From Henricia sp. BOLD:AAB3569 (lineage: Eukaryota; Echinodermata; Asteroidea; Spinulosida; Echinasteridae), in assembly GCA_037783545.1 (NCBI GenBank), contig JBBELK010001537.1:1-64000 (forward strand): a stretch of 64,000 nt of DNA. Reading direction: 5' to 3'. Below are positions 10,658 to 22,870 of the stretch, in pieces. Both the position numbers and the translations under genes were made by a program. A model generated the notes under the pieces. It did no database searches. It saw only the letters and a program-made list of their open reading frames with translations, and was not told the DNA's origin. Positions within the stretch are counted from its first letter, which is position 1. The number at the start of each line of letters is the position of its first letter.

Positions 10658-11350
10658 GGCAGGGAGTTTTTGCTAGATTCGACGATAACTCTGTCGGTTT
10701 AAACGGGAAATTGCTGAAATTTGCACAACACGTTTGGGACAGAGAGTTGTTGTAGCAGGAAAAATTAGAAGTTTGTATGCAAATTCCTTCAGTTCCAAAA
10801 TAGCGACCGTTTCAGACGCAATGTTTCACGAAAGCGGCGTCTGCTTGTGCGAAAACTGTGCCGGCAGGGAGTTTTTGCTAGATTCGACGATAACTCGGTC
10901 GGTTTAAACGGGAAATTGCTGAAATTTGCACAACACGTTTGGGACAGAGAGTTGTTGTAGCAGGAAAAATTAGAAGTTTGTCTGCAAATTCCTTCAGTTC
11001 CAAAATAGCGACCGTTTCAGACGCAATGTTTCACGAAAGCGGCGTCTGCTTGTGCGGAAACTGTGCCGGCAGGGAGTTTTTGCTAGATTCGACGATAACT
11101 CGGTCGGTTTAAACGGGAAATTGCTGAAATTTGCACAACACGTTTGGGACAGAGAGTTGTTGTAGCAGGAAAAATTAAAAGTTTGTCTGCAAATTCCTTC
11201 AGTTCCAAAATAGCGACCGTTTCAGACGCAATGTTTCACGAAAGCGGCGTCTGTTTGTGCGAAAACTGTGCCGGCAGTGAGTTTTTGCTAGATTCGACGA
11301 TAACTCTGTCGGTTTAAACGGGAAATTGCTGAAATTTGCACAACACGTTT

Positions 11351-14300
11351 GGGACAGAGAGTTGTTGTAGCAGGAAAAATTAGAAGTTTGTCTGCAAATT
11401 CCTTCAGTTCCAAAATAGCGACCGTTTCAGGCGCAATGTTTCACGAAAGCGGCGTCTGTTTGTGCGAAAACTGTGCCGGCAGTGAGTTTTTGCTAGATTC
11501 GACGATAACTCTGTCGGTTTAAACGGGAAATTGCTGAAATTTGCACAACACGTTTGGGACAGAGAGTTGTTGTAGCAGGAAAAATTAGAAGTTTGTCTGC
11601 CATTTCCTTCAGTTCCAAAATAGCGACCGTTTCAGACGCAATGTTTCACGAAAGCGGCGTCTGTTTGTGCGAAAACTGTGCCGGCAGTGAGTTTTTGCTA
11701 GATTCGACGATAACTATGTCGGTTTAAACGGGAAATTGCTGAAATTTGCACAACACGTTTGGGACAGAGAGTTGTTGTAGCAGGAAAACTTAGAAGTTTG
11801 TCTGCAAATTCCTTCAGTTCCAAAATAGCGACCGTTTCAGACGCAATGTTTCACGAAAGCGGCGTCTGTTTGTGCGAAAATTGTGCCGGCAGGGAGTTTT
11901 TGCTAGATTCGACGATAACTCTGTCGGTTTAAACGGGAAATTGCTGAAATTTGCACAACACGTTTGGGACAGAGAGTTGTTGTAGCAGGAAAAATTAGAA
12001 GTTTGTCTGCCATTTCCTTCAGTTCCAAAATAGCGACCGTTTCAGACGCAATGTTTCACGAAAGCGGCGTCTGTTTGTGCGAAAACTGTGCCGGCAGTGA
12101 GTTTTTGCTAGATTCGACGATAACTCTGTCGGTTTAAACGGGAAATTGCTGAAATTTGCACAACACGTTTGGGACAGAGAGTTGTTGTAGCAGGAAAACT
12201 TAGAAGTTTGTCTGCAAATTCCTTCAGTTCCAAAATAGCGACCGTTTCAGACGCAATGTTTCACGAAAGCGGCGTCTGTTTGTGCGAAAATTGTGCCGGC
12301 AGGGAGTTTTTGCTAGATTCGACGATAACTCTGTCGGTTTAAACGGGAAATTGCTGAAATTTGCACAACACGTTTGGGACAGAGAGTTGTTGTAGCAGGA
12401 AAAATTAGAAGTTTGTCTGCAAATTCCTTCAGTTCCAAAATAGCGACCGTTTCAGACGCAATGTTTCACGAAAGCGGCGTCTGTTTGTGCGAAAACTGTG
12501 CCGGCAGTGAGTTTTTGCTAGATTCGACGATAACTCTGTCGGTTTAACGGGAAATTGCTGAAATTTGCACAACACGTTTGGGACAGAGAGTTGTTGTAGC
12601 AGGAAAAATTAGAAGTTTGTCTGCCAATTCCTTCAGTTCCAAAATAGCGACCGTTTCAGACGCAATGTTTCATGAAAGCGGCGTCTGCTTGTGCGAAAAC
12701 TGTGCCGGCAGGGAGTTTTTGCTAGATTCGACGATAACTCGGTCGGTTTAAACGGGAAATTGCTGAAATTTGCACAACACGTTTGGGACAGAGAGTTGTT
12801 GTAGCAGGAAAAATTAGAAGTTTGTCTGCCAATTCCTTCAGTTCCAAAATTGCGACCGTTTCAGACGCAATGTTTCACGAAAGCGTTTGTGCGAAAACTG
12901 TGCCGTCAGTGAGTTTTTGCTAGATTCGACGATAACTCTGTCGGTTTAAACGGGAAATTGCTGAAATTTGCACAACACGTTTGGGACAGAGAGTTGTTGT
13001 AGCAGGAAAAATTAGAAGTTTGTCTGCCAATTCCTTCAGTTCCAAAAATAGCGACCGTTTCAGACGCAATGTTTCACGAAAGCGGCGTCTGTTTGTGCGA
13101 AAACTGTGCCGGCAGTGAGTTTTTGCTAGATTCGACGATAATTCTGTCGGTTTAAACGGGAAATTGCTGAAATTTGCACAACACGTTTGGGACAGAGAGT
13201 TGTTGTAGCAGGAAAAATTAGAAGTTTGTCTGCCAATTCCTTCAGTTCCAAAATAGCGACCGTTTCAGACGCAATGTTTCACGAAAGCGGCGTCTGTTTG
13301 TGCGAAAACTGTGCCGGCAGTGAGTTTTTGCTAGATTCGACGATAACTCTGTCGGTTTAAACGGGAAATTGCTGAAATTTGCACAACACGTTTGGGACAG
13401 AGAGTTGTTGTAGCAGGAAAAATTAGAAGTTTGTCTGCCATTTCCTTCAGTTCCAAAATAGCGACCGTTTCAGACGCAATGTTTCACGAAAGCGGCGTCT
13501 GTTTGTGCGAAAACTGTGCCGGCAGTGAGTTTTTGCTAGATTCGACGATAACTATGTCGGTTTAAACGGGAAATTGCTGAAATTTGCACAACACGTTTGG
13601 GACAGAGAGTTGTTGTAGCAGGAAAACTTAGAAGTTTGTCTGCAAATTCCTTCAGTTCCAAAATAGCGACCGTTTCAGACGCAATGTTTCACGAAAGCGG
13701 CGTCTGTTTGTGCGAAAATTGTGCCGGCAGGGAGTTTTTGCTAGATTCGACGATAACTCTGTCGGTTTAAACGGGAAATTGCTGAAATTTGCACAACACG
13801 TTTGGGACAGAGAGTTGTTGTAGCAGGAAAAATTAGAAGTTTGTATGCAAATTCCTTCAGTTCCAAAATAGCGACCGTTTCAGACGCAATGTTTCACGAA
13901 AGCGGCGTCTGCTTGTGCGCAAACTGTGCCGGCAGGGAGTTTTTGCTAGATTCGACGATAACTCGGTCGGTTTAAACGGGAAATTGCTGAAATTTGCACA
14001 ACACGTTTGGGACAGAGAGTTGTTGTAGCAGGACAAATTAGAAGTTTGTCTGCAAATTCCTTCAGTTCCAAAATAGCGACCGTTTCAGACGCAATGTTTC
14101 ACGAAAGCGGCGTCTGTTTGTGCGAAAATTGTGCCGGTAGGGAGTTTTTGCTAGATTCGACGATAACTCTGTCGGTTTAAACGGGAAATTGCTGAAATTT
14201 GCACAACACGTTTGGGACAGAGAGTTGTTGTAGCAGGAAAAATTAGAAGTTTGTCTGCCATTTCCTTCAGTTCCAAAATAGCGACCGTTTCAGACGCAAT

Positions 14301-15517
14301 GTTTCACGAAAGCGGCGTCTGTTTGTGCGAAAACTGTGCCGGCAGTGAGTTTTTGCTAGATTCGACGATAACTCTGTCGGTTTAAACGGGAAATTGCTGA
14401 AATTTGCACAACACGTTTGGGACAGAGAGTTGTTGTAACAGGAAAACTTAGAAGTTTGTCTGCAAATTCCTTCAGTTCCAAAATAGCGACCGTTTCAGAC
14501 GCAATGTTTCACGAAAGCGTTTGTGCGAAAACTGTGCCGTCAGTGAGTTTTTGCTAGATTCGACGATAACTCTGTCGGTTTAAACGGGAAATTGCTGAAA
14601 TTTGCACAACACGTTTGGGACAGAGAGTTGTTGTAGCAGGAAAAATTAGAAGTTTGTCTGCCAATTCCTTCAGTTCCAAAATAGCGACCGTTTCAGACGC
14701 AATGTTTGACGAAAGCGGCGTCTGTTTGTGCGAAAACTGTGCCGGCAGTGAGTTTTTGCTAGATTCGACGATAACTCGGTCGGTTTAAACGGGAAATTGC
14801 TGAAATTTGCACAACACGTTTGGGACAGAGAGTTGTTGTAGCAGGAAAAATTAGAAGTTTGTCTGCCAATTCCTTCAGTTCCAAAATAGCGACCGTTTCA
14901 GACGCAATGTTTCACGAAAGCGGCGTCTGTTTGTGCGAAAACTGTGCCAATTCCTTCAGTTCCAAAATAGCGACCGTTTCAGACGCAATGTTTCACGAAA
15001 GCGGCGTCTGTTTGTGCGAAAACTGTGCCGGCAGGGAGTTTTTGCTAGATTCGACGATAACTCTGTCGGTTTAAACGGGAAATTGCTGAAATTTGCACAA
15101 CACGTTTGGGACAGAGAGTTGTTGTAGCAGGAAAAATTAGAAGTTTGTATGCAAATTCCTTCAGTTCCAAAATAGCGACCGTTTCAGACGCAATGTTTCA
15201 CGAAAGCGGCGTCTGCTTGTGCGAAAACTGTGCCGGCAGGGAGTTTTTGCTAGATTCGACGATAACTCGGTCGGTTTAAACGGGAAATTGCTGAAATTTG
15301 CACAACACGTTTGGGACAGAGAGTTGTTGTAGCAGGAAAAATTAAAAGTTTGTCTGCAAATTCCTTCAGTTCCAAAATAGCGACCGTTTCAGACGCAATG
15401 TTTCACGAAAGCGGCGTCTGTTTGTGCGAAAACTGTGCCGGCAGTGAGTTTTTGCTAGATTCGACGATAACTCTGTCGGTTTAAACGGGAAATTGCTGAA
15501 ATTTGCACAACACGTTT
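11351..15517. repeat. Higher-order repeat copy B, 20 monomers, 4167 bp
   Basis: Class order is V-Ma-K-Mc-K-N-H-D-P-Q-Ma-K-Rc-St-Mc-(K/D)-G-Fi-Ra-W. It matches copy A monomer by monomer but lacks W, the N-like copy and D (609 bp, at 9636-10244 in A) and E (205 bp, at 10941-11145 in A). 4981 minus 609 minus 205 equals 4167. Rare private markers are shared, such as 'gttgtaaca' in the chimera, the 'ggtaggg' of St, 'acaaattag', and the 81-bp insertion. Loss of whole monomers in register points to unequal exchange or deletion between homologous monomers. Confidence 0.9.
14949..15029. repeat. 81-bp internal duplication in monomer Fi, second clean copy
   Basis: Same duplication as at 10577-10657, inside the monomer at 14822-15107, located at the equivalent place in HOR copy B. 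Confidence 0.92.
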
Positions 15518-16337
15518 GGGACAGAGAGTTGTTGTAGCAGGAAAAATTAGAAGTTTGTCTGCAAATTCCTTCAGTTCCAAAATAGCGACCGTTTCAGGCG
15601 CAATGTTTCACGAAAGCGGCGTCTGTTTGTGCGAAAACTGTGCCGGCAGTGAGTTTTTGCTAGATTCGACGATAACTCTGTCGGTTTAAACGGGAAATTG
15701 CTGAAATTTGCACAACACGTTTGGGACAGAGAGTTGTTGTAGCAGGAAAAATTAGAAGTTTGTCTGCCATTTCCTTCAGTTCCAAAATAGCGACCGTTTC
15801 AGACGCAATGTTTCACGAAAGCGGCGTCTGTTTGTGCGAAAACTGTGCCGGCAGTGAGTTTTTGCTAGATTCGACGATAACTATGTCGGTTTAAACGGGA
15901 AATTGCTGAAATTTGCACAACACGTTTGGGACAGAGAGTTGTTGTAGCAGGAAAACTTAGAAGTTTGTCTGCAAATTCCTTCAGTTCCAAAATAGCGACC
16001 GTTTCAGACGCAATGTTTCACGAAAGCGGCGTCTGTTTGTGCGAAAATTGTGCCGGCAGGGAGTTTTTGCTAGATTCGACGATAACTCTGTCGGTTTAAA
16101 CGGGAAATTGCTGAAATTTGCACAACACGTTTGGGACAGAGAGTTGTTGTAGCAGGAAAAATTAGAAGTTTGTATGCAAATTCCTTCAGTTCCAAAATAG
16201 CGACCGTTTCAGACGCAATGTTTCACGAAAGCGGCGTCTGTTTGTGCGAAAATTGTGCCGGCAGGGAGTTTTTGCTAGATTCGACGATAACTCTGTCGGT
16301 TTAAACGGGAAATTGCTGAAATTTGCACAACACGTTT
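15518..16337. repeat. Truncated third HOR start: V-Ma-K-(R/K chimera)
   Basis: The V marker appears again with its second g at 15598, 4167 bp after the previous one, and is followed by Ma and K as in copies A and B. The fourth monomer (16133-16337) has the 'tatgcaaat' left part of R and the 'tgtttg...aaaattg' right part of K or S. After it the order switches to a different block, so the HOR was cut by an exchange inside or next to this monomer. Confidence 0.82.
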
Positions 16338-18989
16338 GGGACAGAGAGTTGTTGTAGCAGGAAAAATTAGAAGTTTGTCTGCAAATTCCTTCAGTTCCAA
16401 AATAGCGACCGTTTCAGACGCAATGTTTCACGAAAGCGGCGTCTGTTTGTGCGAAAACTGTGCCGGCAGTGAGTTTTTGCTAGATTCGACGATAACTCTG
16501 TCGGTTTAACGGGAAATTGCTGAAATTTGCACAACACGTTTGGGACAGAGAGTTGTTGTAGCAGGAAAAATTAGAAGTTTGTCTGCCAATTCCTTCAGTT
16601 CCAAAATAGCGACCGTTTCAGACGCAATGTTTCATGAAAGCGGCGTCTGCTTGTGCGAAAACTGTGCCGGCAGGGAGTTTTTGCTAGATTCGACGATAAC
16701 TCGGTCGGTTTAAACGGGAAATTGCTGAAATTTGCACAACACGTTTGGGACAGAGAGTTGTTGTAGCAGGAAAAATTAGAAGTTTGTCTGCAAATTCCTT
16801 CAGTTCCAAAATAGCGACCGTTTCAGACGCAATGTTTCACGAAAGCGGCGTCTGTTTGTGCGAAAACTGTGCCGGCAGGGAGTTTTTGCTAGATTCGACG
16901 ATAACTCGGTCGGTTTAAACGGGAAATTGCTGAAATTTGCACAACACGTTTGGGACAGAGAGTTGTTGTAGCAGGAAAAATTAGAAGTTTGTCTGCCAAT
17001 TCCTTCAGTTCCAAAATTGCGACCGTTTCAGACGCAATGTTTCACGAAAGCGTTTGTGCGAAAACTGTGCCGTCAGTGAGTTTTTGCTAGATTCGACGAT
17101 AACTCTGTCGGTTTAAACGGGAAATTGCTGAAATTTGCACAACACGTTTGGGACAGAGAGTTGTTGTAGCAGGAAAAATTAGAAGTTTGTCTGCCAATTC
17201 CTTCAGTTCCAAAAATAGCGACCGTTTCAGACGCAATGTTTCACGAAAGCGGCGTCTGTTTGTGCGAAAACTGTGCCGGCAGTGAGTTTTTGCTAGATTC
17301 GACGATAATTCTGTCGGTTTAAACGGGAAATTGCTGAAATTTGCACAACACGTTTGGGACAGAGAGTTGTTGTAGCAGGAAAAATTAGAAGTTTGTCTGC
17401 CAATTCCTTCAGTTCCAAAATAGCGACCGTTTCAGACGCAATGTTTCACGAAAGCGGCGTCTGTTTGTGCGAAAACTGTGCCGGCAGTGAGTTTTTGCTA
17501 GATTCGACGATAACTCTGTCGGTTTAAACGGGAAATTGCTGAAATTTGCACAACACGTTTGGGACAGAGAGTTGTTGTAGCAGGAAAAATTAGAAGTTTG
17601 TCTGCCAATTCCTTCAGTTCCAAAATTGCGACCGTTTCAGACGCAATGTTTCACGAAAGCGTTTGTGCGAAAACTGTGCCGTCAGTGAGTTTTTGCTAGA
17701 TTCGACGATAACTCTGTCGGTTTAAACGGGAAATTGCTGAAATTTGCACAACACGTTTGAGACAGAGAGTTGTTGTAGCAGGAAAAATTAGAAGTTTGTC
17801 TGCCAATTCCTTCAGTTCCAAAAATAGCGACCGTTTCAGACGCAATGTTTCACGAAAGCGGCGTCTGTTTGTGCGAAAACTGTGCCGGCAGTGAGTTTTT
17901 GCTAGATTCGACGATAATTCTGTCGGTTTAAACGGGAAATTGCTGAAATTTGCACAACACGTTTGGGACAGAGAGTTGTTGTAGCAGGAAAAATTAGAAG
18001 TTTGTCTGCCAATTCCTTCAGTTCCAAAATAGCGACCGTTTCAGACGCAATGTTTCACGAAAGCGGCGTCTGTTTGTGCGAAAACTGTGCCGGCAGTGAG
18101 TTTTTGCTAGATTCGACGATAACTCTGTCGGTTTAAACGGGAAATTGCTGAAATTTGCACAACACGTTTGGGACAGAGAGTTGTTGTAGCAGGAAAAATT
18201 AGAAGTTTGTCTGCCATTTCCTTCAGTTCCAAAATAGCGACCGTTTCAGACGCAATGTTTCACGAAAGCGGCGTCTGTTTGTGCGAAAACTGTGCCGGCA
18301 GTGAGTTTTTGCTAGATTCGACGATAACTATGTCGGTTTAAACGGGAAATTGCTGAAATTTGCACAACACGTTTGGGACAGAGAGTTGTTGTAGCAGGAA
18401 AACTTAGAAGTTTGTCTGCAAATTCCTTCAGTTCCAAAATAGCGACCGTTTCAGACGCAATGTTTCACGAAAGCGGCGTCTGTTTGTGCGAAAATTGTGC
18501 CGGCAGGGAGTTTTTGCTAGATTCGACGATAACTCTGTCGGTTTAAACGGGAAATTGCTGAAATTTGCACAACACGTTTGGGACAGAGAGTTGTTGTAGC
18601 AGGAAAAATTAGAAGTTTGTATGCAAATTCCTTCAGTTCCAAAATAGCGACCGTTTCATACGCAATGTTTCACGAAAGCGGCGTCTGCTTGTGCGCAAAC
18701 TGTGCCGGCAGGGAGTTTTTGCTAGATTCGACGATAACTCGGTCGGTTTAAACGGGAAATTGCTGAAATTTGCACAACACGTTTGGGACAGAGAGTTGTT
18801 GTAGCAGGACAAATTAGAAGTTTGTCTGCAAATTCCTTCAGTTCCAAAATAGCGACCGTTTCAGACGCAATGTTTCACGAAAGCGGCGTCTGTTTGTGCG
18901 AAAATTGTGCCGGCAGGGAGTTTTTGCTAGATTCGACGATAACTCGGTCGGTTTAAACGGGAAATTGCTGAAATTTGCACAACACGTTT
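16338..18989. repeat. 13-monomer block, copy 1, 2652 bp
   Basis: Order is N-H-X-D-P-Q-D-P-Q-Ma-K-Rc-Sc. The class lengths add up to 2652 bp, the distance to the next copy. Private markers include 'gtttgagacag' at 17760 and 'catacgc' at 18659. Both return exactly 2652 bp later, at 20412 and 21311. The block itself contains an inner repetition of D-P-Q. Confidence 0.92.
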
Positions 18990-21641
18990 GGGACAGAGAG
19001 TTGTTGTAGCAGGAAAAATTAGAAGTTTGTCTGCAAATTCCTTCAGTTCCAAAATAGCGACCGTTTCAGACGCAATGTTTCACGAAAGCGGCGTCTGTTT
19101 GTGCGAAAACTGTGCCGGCAGTGAGTTTTTGCTAGATTCGACGATAACTCTGTCGGTTTAACGGGAAATTGCTGAAATTTGCACAACACGTTTGGGACAG
19201 AGAGTTGTTGTAGCAGGAAAAATTAGAAGTTTGTCTGCCAATTCCTTCAGTTCCAAAATAGCGACCGTTTCAGACGCAATGTTTCATGAAAGCGGCGTCT
19301 GCTTGTGCGAAAACTGTGCCGGCAGGGAGTTTTTGCTAGATTCGACGATAACTCGGTCGGTTTAAACGGGAAATTGCTGAAATTTGCACAACACGTTTGG
19401 GACAGAGAGTTGTTGTAGCAGGAAAAATTAGAAGTTTGTCTGCAAATTCCTTCAGTTCCAAAATAGCGACCGTTTCAGACGCAATGTTTCACGAAAGCGG
19501 CGTCTGTTTGTGCGAAAACTGTGCCGGCAGGGAGTTTTTGCTAGATTCGACGATAACTCGGTCGGTTTAAACGGGAAATTGCTGAAATTTGCACAACACG
19601 TTTGGGACAGAGAGTTGTTGTAGCAGGAAAAATTAGAAGTTTGTCTGCCAATTCCTTCAGTTCCAAAATTGCGACCGTTTCAGACGCAATGTTTCACGAA
19701 AGCGTTTGTGCGAAAACTGTGCCGTCAGTGAGTTTTTGCTAGATTCGACGATAACTCTGTCGGTTTAAACGGGAAATTGCTGAAATTTGCACAACACGTT
19801 TGGGACAGAGAGTTGTTGTAGCAGGAAAAATTAGAAGTTTGTCTGCCAATTCCTTCAGTTCCAAAAATAGCGACCGTTTCAGACGCAATGTTTCACGAAA
19901 GCGGCGTCTGTTTGTGCGAAAACTGTGCCGGCAGTGAGTTTTTGCTAGATTCGACGATAATTCTGTCGGTTTAAACGGGAAATTGCTGAAATTTGCACAA
20001 CACGTTTGGGACAGAGAGTTGTTGTAGCAGGAAAAATTAGAAGTTTGTCTGCCAATTCCTTCAGTTCCAAAATAGCGACCGTTTCAGACGCAATGTTTCA
20101 CGAAAGCGGCGTCTGTTTGTGCGAAAACTGTGCCGGCAGTGAGTTTTTGCTAGATTCGACGATAACTCTGTCGGTTTAAACGGGAAATTGCTGAAATTTG
20201 CACAACACGTTTGGGACAGAGAGTTGTTGTAGCAGGAAAAATTAGAAGTTTGTCTGCCAATTCCTTCAGTTCCAAAATTGCGACCGTTTCAGACGCAATG
20301 TTTCACGAAAGCGTTTGTGCGAAAACTGTGCCGTCAGTGAGTTTTTGCTAGATTCGACGATAACTCTGTCGGTTTAAACGGGAAATTGCTGAAATTTGCA
20401 CAACACGTTTGAGACAGAGAGTTGTTGTAGCAGGAAAAATTAGAAGTTTGTCTGCCAATTCCTTCAGTTCCAAAAATAGCGACTGTTTCAGACGCAATGT
20501 TTCACGAAAGCGGCGTCTGTTTGTGCGAAAACTGTGCCGGCAGTGAGTTTTTGCTAGATTCGACGATAATTCTGTCGGTTTAAACGGGAAATTGCTGAAA
20601 TTTGCACAACACGTTTGGGACAGAGAGTTGTTGTAGCAGGAAAAATTAGAAGTTTGTCTGCCAATTCCTTCAGTTCCAAAATAGCGACCGTTTCAGACGC
20701 AATGTTTCACGAAAGCGGCGTCTGTTTGTGCGAAAACTGTGCCGGCAGTGAGTTTTTGCTAGATTCGACGATAACTCTGTCGGTTTAAACGGGAAATTGC
20801 TGAAATTTGCACAACACGTTTGGGACAGAGAGTTGTTGTAGCAGGAAAAATTAGAAGTTTGTCTGCCATTTCCTTCAGTTCCAAAATAGCGACCGTTTCA
20901 GACGCAATGTTTCACGAAAGCGGCGTCTGTTTGTGCGAAAACTGTGCCGGCAGTGAGTTTTTGCTAGATTCGACGATAACTATGTCGGTTTAAACGGGAA
21001 ATTGCTGAAATTTGCACAACACGTTTGGGACAGAGAGTTGTTGTAGCAGGAAAACTTAGAAGTTTGTCTGCAAATTCCTTCAGTTCCAAAATAGCGACCG
21101 TTTCAGACGCAATGTTTCACGAAAGCGGCGTCTGTTTGTGCGAAAATTGTGCCGGCAGGGAGTTTTTGCTAGATTCGACGATAACTCTGTCGGTTTAAAC
21201 GGGAAATTGCTGAAATTTGCACAACACGTTTGGGACAGAGAGTTGTTGTAGCAGGAAAAATTAGAAGTTTGTATGCAAATTCCTTCAGTTCCAAAATAGC
21301 GACCGTTTCATACGCAATGTTTCACGAAAGCGGCGTCTGCTTGTGCGCAAACTGTGCCGGCAGGGAGTTTTTGCTAGATTCGACGATAACTCGGTCGGTT
21401 TAAACGGGAAATTGCTGAAATTTGCACAACACGTTTGGGACAGAGAGTTGTTGTAGCAGGACAAATTAGAAGTTTGTCTGCAAATTCCTTCAGTTCCAAA
21501 ATAGCGACCGTTTCAGACGCAATGTTTCACGAAAGCGGCGTCTGTTTGTGCGAAAATTGTGCCGGCAGGGAGTTTTTGCTAGATTCGACGATAACTCGGT
21601 CGGTTTAAACGGGAAATTGCTGAAATTTGCACAACACGTTT
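18990..21641. repeat. 13-monomer block, copy 2, 2652 bp
   Basis: Order and length are the same as in the preceding block, including the private markers. The only difference I noticed is 'gcgactgtttc' at about 20480 where copy 1 has 'gcgaccgtttc'. Such near-identity over 2.6 kb indicates a very recent tandem duplication, or an assembly duplication. Confidence 0.92.
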
Positions 21642-22870
21642 GGGACAGAGAGTTGTTGTAGCAGGACAAATTAGAAGTTTGTCTGCAAATTCCTTCAGTT
21701 CCAAAATAGCGACCGTTTCAGACGCAATGTTTCACGAAAGCGGCGTCTGTTTGTGCGAAAATTGTGCCGGTAGGGAGTTTTTGCTAGATTCGACGATAAC
21801 TCTGTCGGTTTAAACGGGAAATTGCTGAAATTTGCACAACACGTTTGGGACAGAGAGTTGTTGTAGCAGGAAAAATTAGAAGTTTGTCTGCCATTTCCTT
21901 CAGTTCCAAAATAGCGACCGTTTCAGACGCAATGTTTCACGAAAGCGGCGTCTGTTTGTGCGAAAACTGTGCCGGCAGTGAGTTTTTGCTAGATTCGACG
22001 ATAACTCTGTCGGTTTAAACGGGAAATTGCTGAAATTTGCACAACACGTTTGGGACAGAGAGTTGTTGTAACAGGAAAACTTAGAAGTTTGTCTGCAAAT
22101 TCCTTCAGTTCCAAAATAGCGACCGTTTCAGACGCAATGTTTCACGAAAGCGGCGTCTGTTTGTGCGAAAATTGTGCCGGCAGGGAGTTTTTGCTAGATT
22201 CGACGATAACTCTGTCGGTTTAAACGGGAAATTGCTGAAATTTGCACAACACGTTTGGGACAGAGAGTTGTTGTAGCAGGAAAAATTAGAAGTTTGTCTG
22301 CAAATTCCTTCAGTTCCAAAATAGCGACCGTTTCAGACGCAATGTTTCACGAAAGCGGCGTCTGTTTGTGCGAAAACTGTGCCGGCAGTGAGTTTTTGCT
22401 AGATTCGACGATAACTCTGTCGGTTTAACGGGAAATTGCTGAAATTTGCACAACACGTTTGGGACAGAGAGTTGTTGTAGCAGGAAAAATTAGAAGTTTG
22501 TCTGCCAATTCCTTCAGTTCCAAAATAGCGACCGTTTCAGACGCAATGTTTCATGAAAGCGGCGTCTGCTTGTGCGAAAACTGTGCCGGCAGGGAGTTTT
22601 TGCTAGATTCGACGATAACTCGGTCGGTTTAAACGGGAAATTGCTGAAATTTGCACAACACGTTTGGGACAGAGAGTTGTTGTAGCAGGAAAAATTAGAA
22701 GTTTGTCTGCCAATTCCTTCAGTTCCAAAATAGCGACCGTTTCAGACGCAATGTTTCACGAAAGCGGCGTCTGTTTGTGCGAAAACTGTGCCGGCAGTGA
22801 GTTTTTGCTAGATTCGACGATAACTCTGTCGGTTTAAACGGGAAATTGCTGAAATTTGCACAACACGTTT
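21642..22870. repeat. Linker of six monomers: St-Mc-K-N-H-Q
   Basis: St has 'ggacaaattag' and 'ggtaggg', and the K at 22052 has 'gttgtaaca', both shared with the St-Mc-(K/D) series at 9028-9635 and 14009-14616. At this position the K right half is intact. This suggests that K with 'gttgtaaca' was the ancestor and that the K/D chimera arose from it. Confidence 0.78.

Larger units (their letters stand above)
6370..11350. repeat. Higher-order repeat copy A, 24 monomers, 4981 bp
   Basis: Class order is V-Ma-K-Mc-K-N-H-D-P-Q-Ma-K-Rc-St-Mc-(K/D chimera)-W-N-like-D-G-Fi-Ra-E-W. The sum of the individual class lengths gives exactly 4981 bp, and the V marker 'caggcgc' returns at 11351 plus the same offset (second g at 6450 and 11431). 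The next block repeats the same order with four monomers missing. Head-to-tail multi-monomer units of this kind are the hallmark of higher-order satellite organisation, known best from human alpha satellite. Confidence 0.9.

Noticed and set aside
10450-10702. Recurrent open reading frames of 60-106 codons on both strands (products such as GQRVVVAGKIRSLSANSF and MELKEFADKLLIF)
   Set aside because: They are the same satellite read in different frames. 205 is not a multiple of 3, so each frame closes within one or two monomers. Ends depend on one-base indels, many starts lack ATG, and no known domain is visible. I list no CDS.
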